Source: Canna indica (taxonomy: Eukaryota; Streptophyta; Magnoliopsida; Zingiberales; Cannaceae). From it: a stretch of DNA of 64,000 nt. The stretch covers positions 43,392,001 to 43,456,000 of the forward strand of contig CP136891.1 in assembly GCA_034359265.1 (NCBI GenBank). Direction: 5' to 3'. Positions 1 to 11,584 of the stretch are shown here, piece by piece. The notes under the pieces are model-generated. The model did no database searches and was not told where the DNA came from. It saw only the letters and a list, made by a program, of their open reading frames with translations. Positions within the stretch are counted from its first letter, which is position 1; each line of letters starts with the position of its first letter. Both the position numbers and the translations under genes were made by a program.

Positions 1-46
1 GGCAAGGTTGTAGGATTAGATTTAACCATCTACCTTACAATTTAGA

Positions 47-1692
47 ATGTCTAGTGAAATCTAACTAGCTCAAGGGTTATCTACTCATACTCCACAATTG
101 TTCGATAGAAACAACTATGCCTATTGGAAGATACATATGAATGGCTTCCTTCAATCACTAGGCATGGATGTATGGACAATGATTCAAGTAGAGTATAAGC
201 AACCAACTAAGGATATGGGTGAGTTGGATCAAGAAGAAATTAGACTCTTTAATGCAAATACAAAGGCCGTCAATGCACTATACTGTGGCGTATCAATTAA
301 TGAGTTTAATAGGATTTCCACTTGTAAGTTTGCATATGAACTTTGGAAAGTCTTAGAAACTACACATGAAGGGACTTCACAAGTTAAGGAATCTAAGATA
401 AACCTACTCATGCATGATTATGAATGTTCAAAATGTTATCGCATGAATCTATTGATGCCATGTATGCTCATTTTCAAAATATTACAAATGGATCAGCTAA
501 CCTTGGTAGAGACATAAGGGAAGACGAGAAGGTAAGGAAGCTCCTTCATTCCATTCCAAAAGCTTGGGAGCCCAAGGTCATCGCAATTATAGAAGCAAAG
601 GACATGAGCACCTTAAAGATCCCTGAGCTCATTGGGTCTCTCATGACACATGAGACCCATATGAAGCAATACAAGGAGGAAGATGCCCCTAAAGGCAAGA
701 CCATTGCCTTAAAAGCATCACACCGGAGTGAAGAACCCTCATCATCCGAGGAAGAGACGGATGATTTTGAAGAGATGACAATGTTGGCAAGGAGATTCAT
801 GAGTTTTATGAGAGGAGGTATGACAAAGGGAAAAGGAGGCTACACATGCTTCAATTGCAACAAAACCGGTCATCTAAGGAAGGATTGTCCACTTCTCAAG
901 ATGGCTTCTACCTCCAACCCTCACAAGAAAGATAAATACAAGAAGAAGAAGAAGGCGATGATGGCCTCTTGGGATGAAAACGAGTCTTCATCAAGTGAAG
1001 AAGACTCCAAAAGTGAAAAGGCAAATCTTTGCCTCATGGCAAATGATAACGAGGTAAGATTTACTTTTGGCGAGCTTTCATTTACTCAAGAAGAACAAGA
1101 AAATAAATTTGATCAAATGCATGATGAATTTAATACTATTAGGAAAAAGTTTAAATAGCTTAAAAAGGACAACAAATCTTTAGAACTTGAAAATGATAAC
1201 TTGCTACTCTCATGCAATGCATTAAGGAAAGAACTAGATACCCTTAAGGAAGAAAAGCATGACTTAGATAATGCTAAGAAAAACTTACAAAATGAAAACA
1301 AAAAATTGGAGAATGAAAATAAGTTCTTAAGTGATCAAGTAGAGCACTTGAACGATAACATGCTAAAATTAAGAAAGGAACTTTGCATGCTAAATGAAAA
1401 AATGACAACCTTACAAAATGCCATGTCTAAGGTTGTACATGCTAGGTCATCAAATAATCATGCTTATGCACACTTCCATGCTCACACACATAGCCCAAGA
1501 AAGTTTAATGGAAGTTGCTTTTCATGTGCTATCTTTGGCCATATGGCTAGAGAATGTGCAGTAAGGAGGAACACTCATGCTAGATTCACTTGGGTTCCTA
1601 AGATGACTAACACTCAAGGACCCAAGAAAATTTGGGTACTTAAAATTGTCTCTTCTCCTTTTGTAGATGGAGAAGCATCCTCAAGCAAGTAG
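47..1692 (+). pseudogene. gag: C1 gag (UBN2 domain, CCHC zinc knuckles, coiled coil), broken
   Basis: Capsid-like Gag of a copia element, which would package element RNA in cytoplasmic particles. The start ATG (47-49) aligns with the N1 gag start, but an in-frame TAA follows at 62-64. The UBN2 domain spans about 98-700, with the NYAYWK motif near its start and the TSQVKESKINLLMHDYE segment typical of the family. There is a frame change near 420-430. A zinc knuckle CFNCNKTGHLRKDC lies near 859-900, then a Lys- and Ser/Glu-rich linker, a stop at 1156-1158 inside a long heptad-like coiled coil (about 1080-1430), and a second, variant knuckle CFSCAIFGHMARECA near 1520-1560. Reading ends at TAG 1690-1692. 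Confidence 0.85.
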
Positions 1693-1703
1693 AAGCACAT
1701 AGA

Positions 1704-4006
1704 TCTTTGGATAGCGGTTGCTCAAAACACATGATGGGTGATATAAATTTTTTCGCAACCCTATCAAGCAAGGATGGTGGACATGTGACATTTGGAGACA
1801 ATGCCAAAGGTAAGATTGTTGGCATTCGTGATATAGGTATACTCTCATACCCATGCATTAAAAATGTTTTACTAGATGATGGGTTAAAGCATAACTTGAT
1901 TAGCATATCTCAATTATGTGATAATGGATATGTAGTCATTTTCAAAGCATCTAAATGCATCATTAGAAGTGCACCATCTAATGATATTGTGTTTATTAGA
2001 AATATGCAAGAAAATATTTACACTCTAGTTTTAAATGTTTTGCCTAATCCTCATGTTAGATGCTTAGTTGCCATGAAAAATGATTCTTGGTTGTGACATA
2101 GAAGGCTAGGACATGCTAGCATGAGCCTCATCCAAGAAATATCTAAAATGGACTTAGTTAAAGAAATACCTAAGATAAAATTTGAAGAAAACAAACTTTA
2201 TGATGAATGTCAACATGGAAAATAAGTTAAGTCTTCATTTCACAACATTAATCAAGTGAGTACATCTAGAACACTTGAACGCACATGGATCTTTTCGGTC
2301 CTTGTGATGTAGCTAGTTTAGGTGGAAAGTTATATTGCTATGTTTTGGTTCATGATTTCTTGAGATTTACATGGGTTTTCTTCTTAGCTAAGAAAAATGA
2401 AACTTTTGATTTCTTTAAAAAATTTGCTAGGAGAGTTACAAATGAGAAAGGAATTTCAATTTTGAAAATTAGAAGTGATAATGGAGGAGAATTTAAAAAT
2501 GAAAAGTTTTACAATTTTTGTGATGAATTGGGTATTGAGCATACATTTTCTTCTCCTCGAACCCCTCAACAAAATGGGGTGATTGAGAGGAAGAATAGAA
2601 CCCTACAAGAGATGGCTAGGACCATGCTTTGTGAAAATAATTTGCCCAAGTATTTTTGAGCCGAAGCCATAAATATCTCTTCGTATGTACTTAATCGTGT
2701 CATATTAAGACCTAAAATCAAGAAAACACCTTTTGAGCTTTGGAATGATAAAATCCCAAGTGTGGGATATTTTCGTGTTTTTGGATGTAAATGCTTTATC
2801 TTAAACACTAAGGAGCATCTAGGAAAATTTGATTCTAAATCCGATGAAGGCATTTTCCTAGGTTACTCCAATAGTTCTAAGGCATATAGAGTTTATAATC
2901 ATAGAGCTATGATTGTTGAAGATTCTATGCATGTTACTTTTGATGAAACTAATGATTCTTCTAGTAATGTTAAGATTGTGAATGTAGGTGAGGAACTTGA
3001 CGAATTAACATTTCATGACAAAGAAGTTGAAGATAAAAACAATGAGGAAACTCACCATGAAGAACCTTCATCATCAACTCTACCTCAAGATGAACAAGGA
3101 GAAGAGGAAGCTCTACCACCTCTCCCCAAATGGTATCAGTTGATAAGAGATCATCCAATGGATCGAGTCATTTATTGAACCAGCAACGGGAGTGGTAACG
3201 CGCTCTAAACTTAAGAATATTTGTCAATATGTAGCATTTATATCTCAAGTAGAGCCAAAAAACATCAAGGAAGCAATAGAAGATGAATTTTGGGTAGTGG
3301 CTATGCAAGAGGAGCTTAATCAATTTGTTAGGAATGAAGTATGACACTTAGTACCTAGACCTTGTGGACAAACCGTAATTGGGACTAAATGGGTATTTAG
3401 AGACAAGTTAGATGAAGGAGGTTTAGTCATTAGAAACAAAGCTAGGTTAGTGGCCCAAGGGTATAATCAAGAAGAAGGAATAGACTATAACGAAACTTAT
3501 GCTCCCGTAGCTAGATTAGAGGCAATTTGCATGCTTTTGGCTTATGTTTGTTTTAAAGGTTTTAAACTTTTTCAAATGGATATTAAAAGTGCTTTTTAAA
3601 ATAGTTTATCGATGAAGAAGTTTATGTTGAACAACCCCCCGAATTTGAAAGTTTTGAGTTTCCAAATCATGTCTTTAAACTTAAAAAGGCTTTATATGGC
3701 TTAAAACAAGCCCCTAGGGCTTGGTATGAAAGGCTTTCCACATTTTTGATTGATCAAGGCTTTAGCATTGGAAAAGCCGATGTTTCTCTTTTTATAAAAA
3801 TTAATGGAAATAATATTTTACTCGTGCAAATTTACGTTGATGATATAATATTTGGTGCTACTAATGAATTGCTTTGTGAGTGGTTTGCAAAGTGCATGCA
3901 AGAAGAGTTTGAGATGAGCATGGTGGAAGAACTTTCCTTCATGCATGTTCTCAAAATCAAGCAAACAAACAAAGGGACCTTCATAAATCAAGCTAAGTAC
4001 ACAAAG
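1704..4006 (+). pseudogene. pol: C1 pol: protease, integrase and partial reverse transcriptase, broken
   Basis: The protease has the active-site motif DSGCSKHM (from about 1710) and runs to a TGA at 2094-2096. The GAG-pre-integrase HRRLGHAS motif follows at once. The integrase core (about 2285-2660) has the copia-type D..D..E spacing, with SDNGGEF and later SPRTPQQNG visible, and ends at TGA 2657-2659. RT starts near 3345 with GTKWVFRDK and KARLVAQGY; a stop near 3597 and a frame change near 3600 follow. The catalytic YVDD box is intact (3832-3843). The stops at 2094, 2657 and 3342 each stand where N1 or other family members have Trp, consistent with G-to-A change. RT is cut off at the gypsy junction near 4006. 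Confidence 0.85.
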
Positions 4007-5747
4007 ACCAACTACTAAGTGCATGTTTACCACTCAATTCGACATGACTACGACTACATGGCTACTTGCTACGACATATGCGACAATGCCTGCCCTCCAG
4101 TCGCACCATTCCACCCAGTCGTACCTCACTGGTCGGGCTATGCAAAACAACAACAAACAAAACCATGAGTTCACGAGGAACTCAGTGAATGGTCCTTCCA
4201 AACCTCCACTTAAATCCTCAATATGATAACATATAAATATACACACAAGCTCATAAATGAGAAGTCTATGCTAGTCATATCATGGTAATCAGCCAATTGA
4301 TCAACCTATACAAATAAGTAGGTCTGGCCATATCGGCTCCTTTAGACTGAGTATCATTCGGCCACTATAGCCTCATCCTGCATGAATGGTTCGGCTTTGT
4401 CTGGCCTTCACCACAATACAGTACTCGGCTGCACTGACCTATACAACATATTAGGAATGTCAATAATAATCACCGGGTCCGTCAACTAGGATGGTCAACT
4501 AGTCTCAAGATCCCACCGAGTTAGGGATAGCTAGTCCCACCCGACTCGGGTCTACCATTAGCGTGGCCCACTGACGAAATCTCTAGACCCTCCACCACTC
4601 GGGTCTAACACCTAGCAGGTCCGCTGGTGCAATCTCAAGATACTAATCACCGTTGAGTCGAGTAGTAGTCGTTTCGGCTATAGGTACTCCTCAGTAGACC
4701 ATGTCAATCACAATACACAATCAGAGTTTTTAAAGAAAACTTCCATCTTAATCCCTGTGCATCAACCCGTATTCGACCCCTTCCTCGGGTCGCACTAGTC
4801 TAATACTATTGTCAGCTATCTTTCCCTAGGTGTGAAAGCTAGTCTATGCATTATATTTCTTGAGTGTAACCACATTTCATAAGCATGAAAATGCCTAATT
4901 TCGGGTTCATCACAACATGTATAACATAAGAAATTCGTTCTACAACTACTCACATGAATAATCACATGATTTCCAAAATAAGGAGATTAAATTCATCTTT
5001 TAATTACTAAAATTTTAGCAAGGAAACAATTGGTCTAACATGGCAAAGATTTGACAATAGCATTGTAAACAATGAAGAATTTCCATGATTCACATTCCAT
5101 ACTAGATTCTAACCATATATGTGCATTAAAGAACATTTCCATATCAAATGTAAATTACAATCTACCACTATCAACAATCCATTCATCGAATAAAATACTT
5201 AATAGTATAATCACGTACTAGGTCGAGATATTCCTCTCTTACCCGCCCGGCCGAACCCTACACAAGGGTTATCATTCTCGGGCGAGCCTATCAAGGTGAG
5301 ATTAGGGCTCTTTCGACCATGAACAAGAACAACTGAGTCACAAGTCTTACAAGGAATTCTATCCAAGAGATTTCAACCGCTCTAGGAAATTGGGAAAAAA
5401 ATTGGCATGACCTTTGCCCTTTTTCCTTCATTCGGTCGACCCATAAATCCGAGGAAAACTTCGTGAAACTTCGTCATTCAACAACATATACACAAGAGAA
5501 TCAAACCTCGGTAAAATTTTGGCGAGACAATAGAAATATCATGAGAAATTGACAAAATCCCCAATATCTTGGGTCGGCTACCTGCCTACCCTATGGATCT
5601 CGGCCAAACCACTCACCTTGATCAAATGAAGGAGATGGACTAGATGAGGATGATCCCGATTTTTCCGACGATGACACGAGATCGGCGCCGTCCACAAGCT
5701 CCTCTACCCTCTCCTCTTCCCTCGGGCTGCGTGCGGCTCAACTTGTT
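4007..5747 (-). repeat. G1 3' LTR, truncated at both ends
   Basis: Colinear with the right LTR from 6434 through 6927 and then 12856 through about 14090, including the shared landmarks GGTCAACTAGTCTCA, GGTCGGCTACC and CGAGATCGGCGCCGTCC. About 227 bp of one end is missing at the C1 junction. The other end stops after CTCAACTTGT and runs straight into gag. No coding sequence is seen within it. Confidence 0.85.
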
Positions 5748-5994
5748 CCATCACCTCCGGTACAACAGGTATTATCGGTACCGATTGTGGCTGCTGCTGT
5801 GGTTACTGTTGCTGCCTCAATTCCTGCTCCCTATGGAGCGCCTTGGTCCACAGGGCCACCTGGGTCTGCAGTTGAGCAACCATGGGATCCTGTACCCCTT
5901 CCTCTGACTTCTCCCTCCCACGACCTCGGCCTCGGCCCTGGCGCTCGATGGAATTACTACCACGGCCGCTCAACGCGGCATTGTGAGTATCCAT
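5748..5994 (-). pseudogene. gag: G1 gag N-terminal remnant
   Basis: Read on the minus strand from ATG (5992-5994), the product begins MDTHNAALSGRG, then an Arg/Gly-rich stretch (RGRGRGRE), then a Gln-rich helix with VAQLQTQVALW, and continues in frame through a stop at 5803-5805 to end PEVMEQ at the deletion junction. A basic RG-rich N-terminus followed by PE-MEQ-like sequence is characteristic of plant Tekay/Del gypsy Gag, here only about 80 codons of several hundred. The ATG fits because it lies about 200 bases downstream, in element sense, of the PBS. The capsid core, zinc knuckle and pol are gone. Confidence 0.7.
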
Positions 5995-6190
5995 CACACT
6001 AACATAAAAAATAAATTTGCCGTTAAAATTAAACAACTCATTCAATTGTAAATTAAATTACTAACCGCATGGTGCGCTAAGTGCAGTCGTGGTTGCCTGA
6101 TCTCGTAGAATAACTATACCATATTTCGACATGCTAGCATATGCCTCACATAGTACCCAAATCCTAGTCGTAGTCAAGACCTAACCAGAA

Positions 6191-6202
6191 GCTCTGATAC
6201 CA
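6191..6202 (-). other. G1 primer-binding site (initiator Met tRNA)
   Basis: The plus strand reads GCTCTGATACCA, complementary to TGGTATCAGAGC, five bases from the LTR edge at 6207. It fixes the element orientation as minus. Confidence 0.85.
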
Positions 6203-6922
6203 AGTTTGTCACGCCCCAACTCAGGGTGCGTGAACGGCCAGGGTATATGTCGGTACCTCGAAGCCTACCACATGCACTAAACAAAAATTTAAAAGGAAAT
6301 ATTGTTCATCCAGGCAACATGAGAAAAAGACAGCGGTGCAAATCTATATCTAAAAACCAAAACAATTTTAGTAGTTTCAAATTCGAAGTAAACAACTGAA
6401 GACTCAAGGTTTAAAACAAATACAAGTTTTTCAAAGACCAACTACCAAGTGCATGTTTACAACTCAATTTGACATGACTACGACTACATGACTGCCTGCT
6501 ACAAGATCTGCACGGATGCCTGCCCTCCAATCGCACCATGCCACCAAGTCGTACCTCACTGGTCGGGCTTTACAAAACAACAACAAACAAAACCATGAGT
6601 TCACGAGGAACTCAGTGAGCGGTCCTTCCGAACCTCCAATTAAATCCCCGATATGATAACATATAAATATATACGCAAGCACATAAATGAGAAGTCTATG
6701 CTAGTCATATCATGGTAATCGGCCAATTAATCAGTCTATACAAGTAAGTAGGTCTGGCCATATCGGCTCCTTTAGACTGAGTATTATTCGGCCACTATGG
6801 CCTCATCCTGCATGAATGGTTCGGCTCTGTCCGGCCTTCACCACAATACAGTACTCGGCCACACCGACCTATACAACATATTAAGGATCTCAATAACAAT
6901 CACCGGGCTCGTCAACTAGGAT

Positions 6923-6927
6923 GGTCA
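6923..6927. other. Target-site duplication GGTCA, left copy (N1)
   Basis: GGTCA at 6923-6927 and again at 12851-12855 flanks N1. The uninterrupted left LTR of G1 has a single GGTCA in the same context near 4491, so this is a true insertion duplication. Confidence 0.93.
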
Positions 6928-8218
6928 TGTTGGCCCAAGGGTTCAATCTTGGTAACACACTTAGTTTTGATGATAAAAAATATGATTCTAATAATTTCAT
7001 CCAGGCTTGGTCTCAGGTTGGACATACGATACACATTCGAAGCTCGTTGGAAAAATCAAGAATCGGAGGCTTCATAGTGGAGCATATCAAAATTAATTTA
7101 GGACTTGGTTTTTTTATTGTAAATGTTCCTAAGCCTTAGTTTGATGTCATCATTGAATTCATAACCAAAAAACCGAAACCCGAACCCCGAAAACTTAAAA
7201 ACTAGAAAAATTAAAAAATAGTTTTGAAAATTTCTAAGTATAGGGAGCTCCTTGGAGGACTACATAATTTAGATATTTTCTTGCCATAAAAAGTCCCAAT
7301 AATTGTTTCTTAGATAAAAACAAATTAAAGACATATTTTTAAGGAATATTTGAAAACTGTTAACCTAAAATAATAAGGCTTGAAAGGCTACCTCCAAACT
7401 ACCTAGAATTTCCATAATGCCCCCAGCCAGTTTTTTTTAAAAACTGCCCAGAATTCCCAGAATGCCCCTAAATGGCTCTTTTTCAAATTAGATAAGGTTG
7501 GAACGGCTCTTTGCTTCCATACTCCAATACGAACTCTATAAATACACCCAAAACTCCCTTCCTAAGGCTCCTAACTATTCCATTGAGCTACCAAAACATT
7601 TTCTTGAGCCTTAAAGAGTGATTCAAAGTGCAAACTTCAACTTCTCATTCTCAAAGTCTTCAAAACTCCATTTCAAGTCTTCAATCCGAATTTCTACATC
7701 ATCTTGAGGCCTTGGAGTACTAGGAGGAAACTTTGAGGAGCTCATTTGAGTTTGTTTTAATATATAGATCCTTTACATGTATTTTCTTTCTTATTTGCTT
7801 CTCATTTCAAGTTGTTAAGTGTGGTGTAGTGTTACACCTAGGTTTCTTTATTTTTGAGTGTTTTGCTTTGGAATAGTGGTTGAGGCATCCTCTAAGGTTG
7901 AGGGATAAGTCATCTTTGTATTCTTTAGGAAACATTCAAGTTATAAAGATTTGAAGTTAGAAATCCTTGATGAGGAGCCAAGGTAGGGGAGTAGGCAGTG
8001 TGGTCGAACCACTCTAAATTTCACATGTTAGCATTGCTTATGTATTTAATCTTGCTTGGTATTAATCATTACTCATTTACATTTGCATCTTGAAAGCATA
8101 TAATTCAAAATAGAAAAAATCCATACTTAGGCCAACTTGAAAAAAAATCGGAATAAAATTTAGTGTATTTAGGCTACACAATATTCACCCCCCTTCTAGT
8201 GTGGTTATTTGGTTTACA
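6928..8218 (+). repeat. N1 5' LTR
   Basis: It starts TGTTGGCCCAAGGG and ends GGTTTACA, about 1.29 kb. A TATA box (7537-7544) is followed about 70 bases later by CT- and A-rich leader sequence. The terminal segment CCCTTCTAGTGTGG is shared with the other copia LTRs of the window (C2, C3, C4, C5 and C6). Confidence 0.92.
7537..7544 (+). promoter_or_regulatory. TATA box of N1 5' LTR
   Basis: TATAAATA in the context CTCTATAAATACACCC, the U3 promoter position of the LTR. The 3' LTR has the same motif at 12176-12183. Confidence 0.65.
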
Positions 8219-8220
8219 TA

Positions 8221-8232
8221 TGGTATTAGAGC
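8221..8232 (+). other. N1 primer-binding site
   Basis: TGGTATTAGAGC, one mismatch from the initiator-Met tRNA PBS TGGTATCAGAGC, two bases after the 5' LTR. Confidence 0.85.
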
Positions 8233-8276
8233 TTGATAGTAGGACTAGATTTCACCATCTACCCTACACTTAGAAT

Positions 8277-9866
8277 GGCTACCAAAAATACACAAGCTCA
8301 AGGGACCTCTACCCATGCACCTCCTTTGTTTAATGGAAATAACTATGCTTATTGGAAAATTAGAATGAAGATTTTTCTTCAATCATACGGCCTAGAGGTT
8401 TGGAGGATGATTCAAAATTATTATAAGCAACCAACTATGAGCATGGATGATTGGACCTAAGAGTAAGTTAAATTATTTAATTCCAATGCTAAACCCATGA
8501 ATGCATTACATTGTGGATTATCAATTAATGAGTTTAATAGAATTTCTACATGTAAATCTGCATTTGAAATTTGGCAAGTTCTTGAAACTACTCATGAAGG
8601 GACCTCTCAAGTAAAGGAGTCAAAAATCAATCTTCTCATGCATGATTATGAATTGTTTAAAATGCTATCTCATGAGACTATTGATGAAAATGTATGCTAG
8701 ATTCCAAAATATTACTAATGGCTTATGCAATCTTGGAAGAGATATTAGGGAAGAAGAAAAGGTGAGAAAGCTTCTTCGGTCACTCCCCAAAGCTTGGGAG
8801 CCAAAGGTGATAGCTATTATGGAAGCTAAGGATCTTGGTACCATGAAGCTCACCAAACTCATTGGATCCCTCATGACACATGAGATCCATATGAGGGCAC
8901 ACAAGGAGGAAGATGCCCCCAAAGGCAAGAGTATTGCCTTAAACGCATCACATAGGAATGATGACACTTCTTCATCCGAAGAGGAGCTTGATGACTATGA
9001 GGAGATGGCCTTGCTTGCAAAATGGTTCATGAGGTTTATAAAGGGTGGCAAAAGGTACATTTGTTTCAATTGCAACAAACCGGGGCACTTGAGGAAGGAT
9101 TGCCCACAATTGAAGCTCAACCCCACCTCATCCACAAAGAAGGACAAGCTCAAGAAGAAGAAGAAGAAGACATTGATGGCTTCTTGGGATGAAAGTGAAT
9201 CTTCATCAAGTGAGGAAGACTCCAATGATGAAAGAGCCAACCTTTGCCTCATGGCAAATGATGATGAGGTAACCTTTACATTTGGTGAATTTACATTTAC
9301 TCAAGAAGAATTAGAGCATGAGTTTAAACAAATGCATGTTGAGTTTAATGCTATTAGAAAGAGGTTTAAAGAACTTAGAAAGGAAAATAAGTCTTTAGAA
9401 GCGAAAATGAGGAACTACTTGTTTCATGCAATGCTTTGAAAAATGAAGTAGAAACTCTTAAGGATGAAAAACTCATTTTAGAAAAGGCAAAAAATGATTT
9501 ACAAGATTCAAATGATGTGTTAGAAAAGGAAAACAAATTTTTGAGTTCACAAGTTGAGTACTTGAATGATAGCATGCTCTCATTGAAGAATGACCTTATT
9601 TACTTTGAATGACAAAATGCATGGCTTACAAAATACTAAAAATGATCATGTATCACATGCTAGAAATACTAGAAAACCATCAATCCTCATTCCCATACTC
9701 ATGTTCATACTCATTATTCCACTAAGTTTCATGGTTATTGCTTTTGTTGTGGAATTTGTGGACACATGATTAGAGATTGTGCACTCAAGAGGAACCCTCA
9801 TGCTAGATCTACTTGGGTTCCTAAAATGACTAACACTCAAAGGACCCAAAAAAAATTGGGTACCTA
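8277..9866 (+). pseudogene. gag: N1 gag, broken
   Basis: The ATG at 8277 begins MATKNTQAQG, then the UBN2 region with NYAYWKIRM. It is interrupted by a TAA at 8458-8460, by another stop a few codons later, and by a frame change in an A-run near 8690. A zinc knuckle CFNCNKPGHLRKDC lies near 9064-9105, followed by a Lys/Ser-rich linker and an acidic segment. The coiled coil (about 9290-9600) is broken by a frame change near 9410-9440. A second knuckle CFCCGICGHMIRDC lies near 9740-9785. Compared with C1 gag the domain order and spacing are the same, so this is a decayed copy of the same gene. Confidence 0.85.
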
Positions 9867-9890
9867 AGGTTGTTTCTTCTCCACTTGTAG

Positions 9891-10154
9891 GTGGAGAGTC
9901 ATCCTCAAGCACATAGGAGCATATGGGTGTTGGATAGTGGTTGCTCAAAGCACATGACTGGAGATATCAAATTATTTTCAACCCTATCAAGCAACGATGG
10001 AGGGTATGTTACTTTTGGAGATAATGTCAAAGGTAAGATCATTAGCATTGGTGATATAGGTATATTTCCATTTCATTGCATTAAGAATGTCTTATCAGTT
10101 GATGGCTTGAAACATAATTTGATTAGTATTTCGCAATTATGTGATAATGGATAG
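9891..10154 (+). pseudogene. pol: N1 protease fragment
   Basis: The copia aspartic protease has motif WVLDSGCSKHMTGD and a second block YVTFGDN, continuing to LKHNLISISQLCDNG, where a TAG and the deletion junction follow (10152-10165). The next codons are RT, so the GAG-pre-integrase, integrase and the N-terminal two-thirds of RT are lost. The open frame differs from that of gag, and a TAG lies between them in gag frame, as in C1. Confidence 0.85.
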
Positions 10155-10162
10155 GGCAGTCC

Positions 10163-11155
10163 AAAAATAGGGACGATGTTTCACTCTTCATTAAACATGA
10201 TGAAAATGACACCTTATTAGTTCAAATATATGTTGATGACATAATTTTTTGTGCTACAAATGAAACCCTTTGTGAGTGATTTGCTAAGTGTATGCAAGAT
10301 GAATTTGAGATGAGCATGATGGGAGAGCTTTCTTTCATGCTAGGACTTCAAATCAAACAAACCAAGAAGGGGATCTTCATCAATCAAGCTAAGTACACAA
10401 AGGAGCTAAATGAAAGATTTGGGATGGATGGAGCAACGATTGTATCAACCCCCATGAGTCCATCCACCAAGCTTGATAACGATGAGGAAGGTATCAAAGT
10501 TGATGAAAAACGATACCGAGGTATGATTGGTAGCTTACTTTATTTAACTGCAAGTAGACCCGATATAATGTTTAGCGTATGTCAATGTGCTAGGTTTCAA
10601 TCTTGTCCTAAGATGTCTTATTTGAGTGCGGTCAAACACATATTGAGATATCTAAAGGGCACTTTTGACTTAGGCCTTTGGTACCCTAGTAGTGCATCCT
10701 TTGAATTGATTGGTTTTTCCGATGCGGATTTTGCCGGTTGTAAGATTGATAGAAAAAGCACTAGTGGGTGTTGTCAATTCCTAGGGATGAGTTTGGTTTC
10801 TTGGTTTTCCAAGAAGCAAAACTCGGTTGCACTTTCAACTACCAAAGCGGAGTATATCGCGGCGGCTAGTTGTTGTGCACAAGTCCTTTGGATGAAACAA
10901 ATCCTACTTGATTTTGTATTGAACTATTCATGTATACCCATTTATTGTGATAACACTAGTGCCATAAATTTGACAAAAAATCCCATCTTGCACTCTAGGA
11001 CAAAACATATAGACTTAAGGCACCATTTTCTTAGAGATAATGTAGCTAAGAAAATATCTTTGTTGATTTTGTGCCTATCAATAAGCAACTTGCGGATATA
11101 TTTACTAAACCTTTAAATGAAGAAAGCTTTATATTAAGAATGCAATTAGGAATTT
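10163..11155 (+). pseudogene. pol: N1 RT C-terminus and RNase H
   Basis: It starts at the RT palm with the YVDD box (about 10229-10240) and QIYVDDIIF context, then LGLQIKQTKKGIFINQ, then the RT-RNase H connection with SRPDIMFSV. RNase H shows the acidic residues in FSDADFAG, TKAEYIA and YCDNTSA and the RTKHIDLRHHF motif. The frame is open from 10292 to 11116, then changes near 11045-11060; the family C-terminus IFTKPLNE is read in another frame up to about 11155. Some active-site residues remain, but the upstream part of the enzyme is missing. Confidence 0.85.
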
Positions 11156-11570
11156 GTACTCTTTCGAATATTTGAATTTTGGAAAATTGCATGTAATATT
11201 GAGTTTTCTTGAAAATTTGGTTTTCATGGTATCCTCACACTTGTGTATATGCCGTGTAATGGGGCTTTGCAACTTATTGGTGTTTGCCTACTATAGGCAT
11301 CCATCGGTAGGAAGGACTGTAGTGTTTGATGATACTCGGTTTTAGTGAGATATTGGTTTTCATGATCATATAATTAATAGAACCTTGCATTCTTGCCTTT
11401 TTGATTGATGTCAAAAGGGGGAGAGAAGACTTGGTCACACTTGGTTTTAACGATGATATAGATAGGGGGAGCTTAAGCTAGATTTCAATACCAAGTTCAT
11501 TAAAATAAAAAATTGGATGCTTAAAATAAACCTTTGGTGTAGTATTTTTAATAAAATGTTTGTCATCATC

Positions 11571-11584
11571 AAAAAGGGGGAGAA
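11571..11584 (+). other. N1 polypurine tract
   Basis: AAAAAGGGGGAGAA immediately before the 3' LTR, the plus-strand primer for reverse transcription. Confidence 0.88.

Larger units (their letters stand above)
1..4006 (+). mobile_element. C1: truncated Ty1/copia retrotransposon (SIRE/Maximus-like)
   Basis: The window opens just inside the element: bases 1-50 match the sequence that follows the PBS in N1 (8233 onward), so the 5' LTR lies off the window. Order on the plus strand is gag, protease, GAG-pre-integrase, integrase, reverse transcriptase, the canonical copia order. The element stops abruptly inside the RT C-terminus at about 4006, where sequence switches to a gypsy LTR; RNase H and the 3' LTR are missing. 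It is the same family as N1, from the near-identical gag and protease. Lineage assignment rests on the long gag with coiled coil and zinc knuckle and on the N1 LTR length; it is less certain than the superfamily. Confidence 0.9.
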
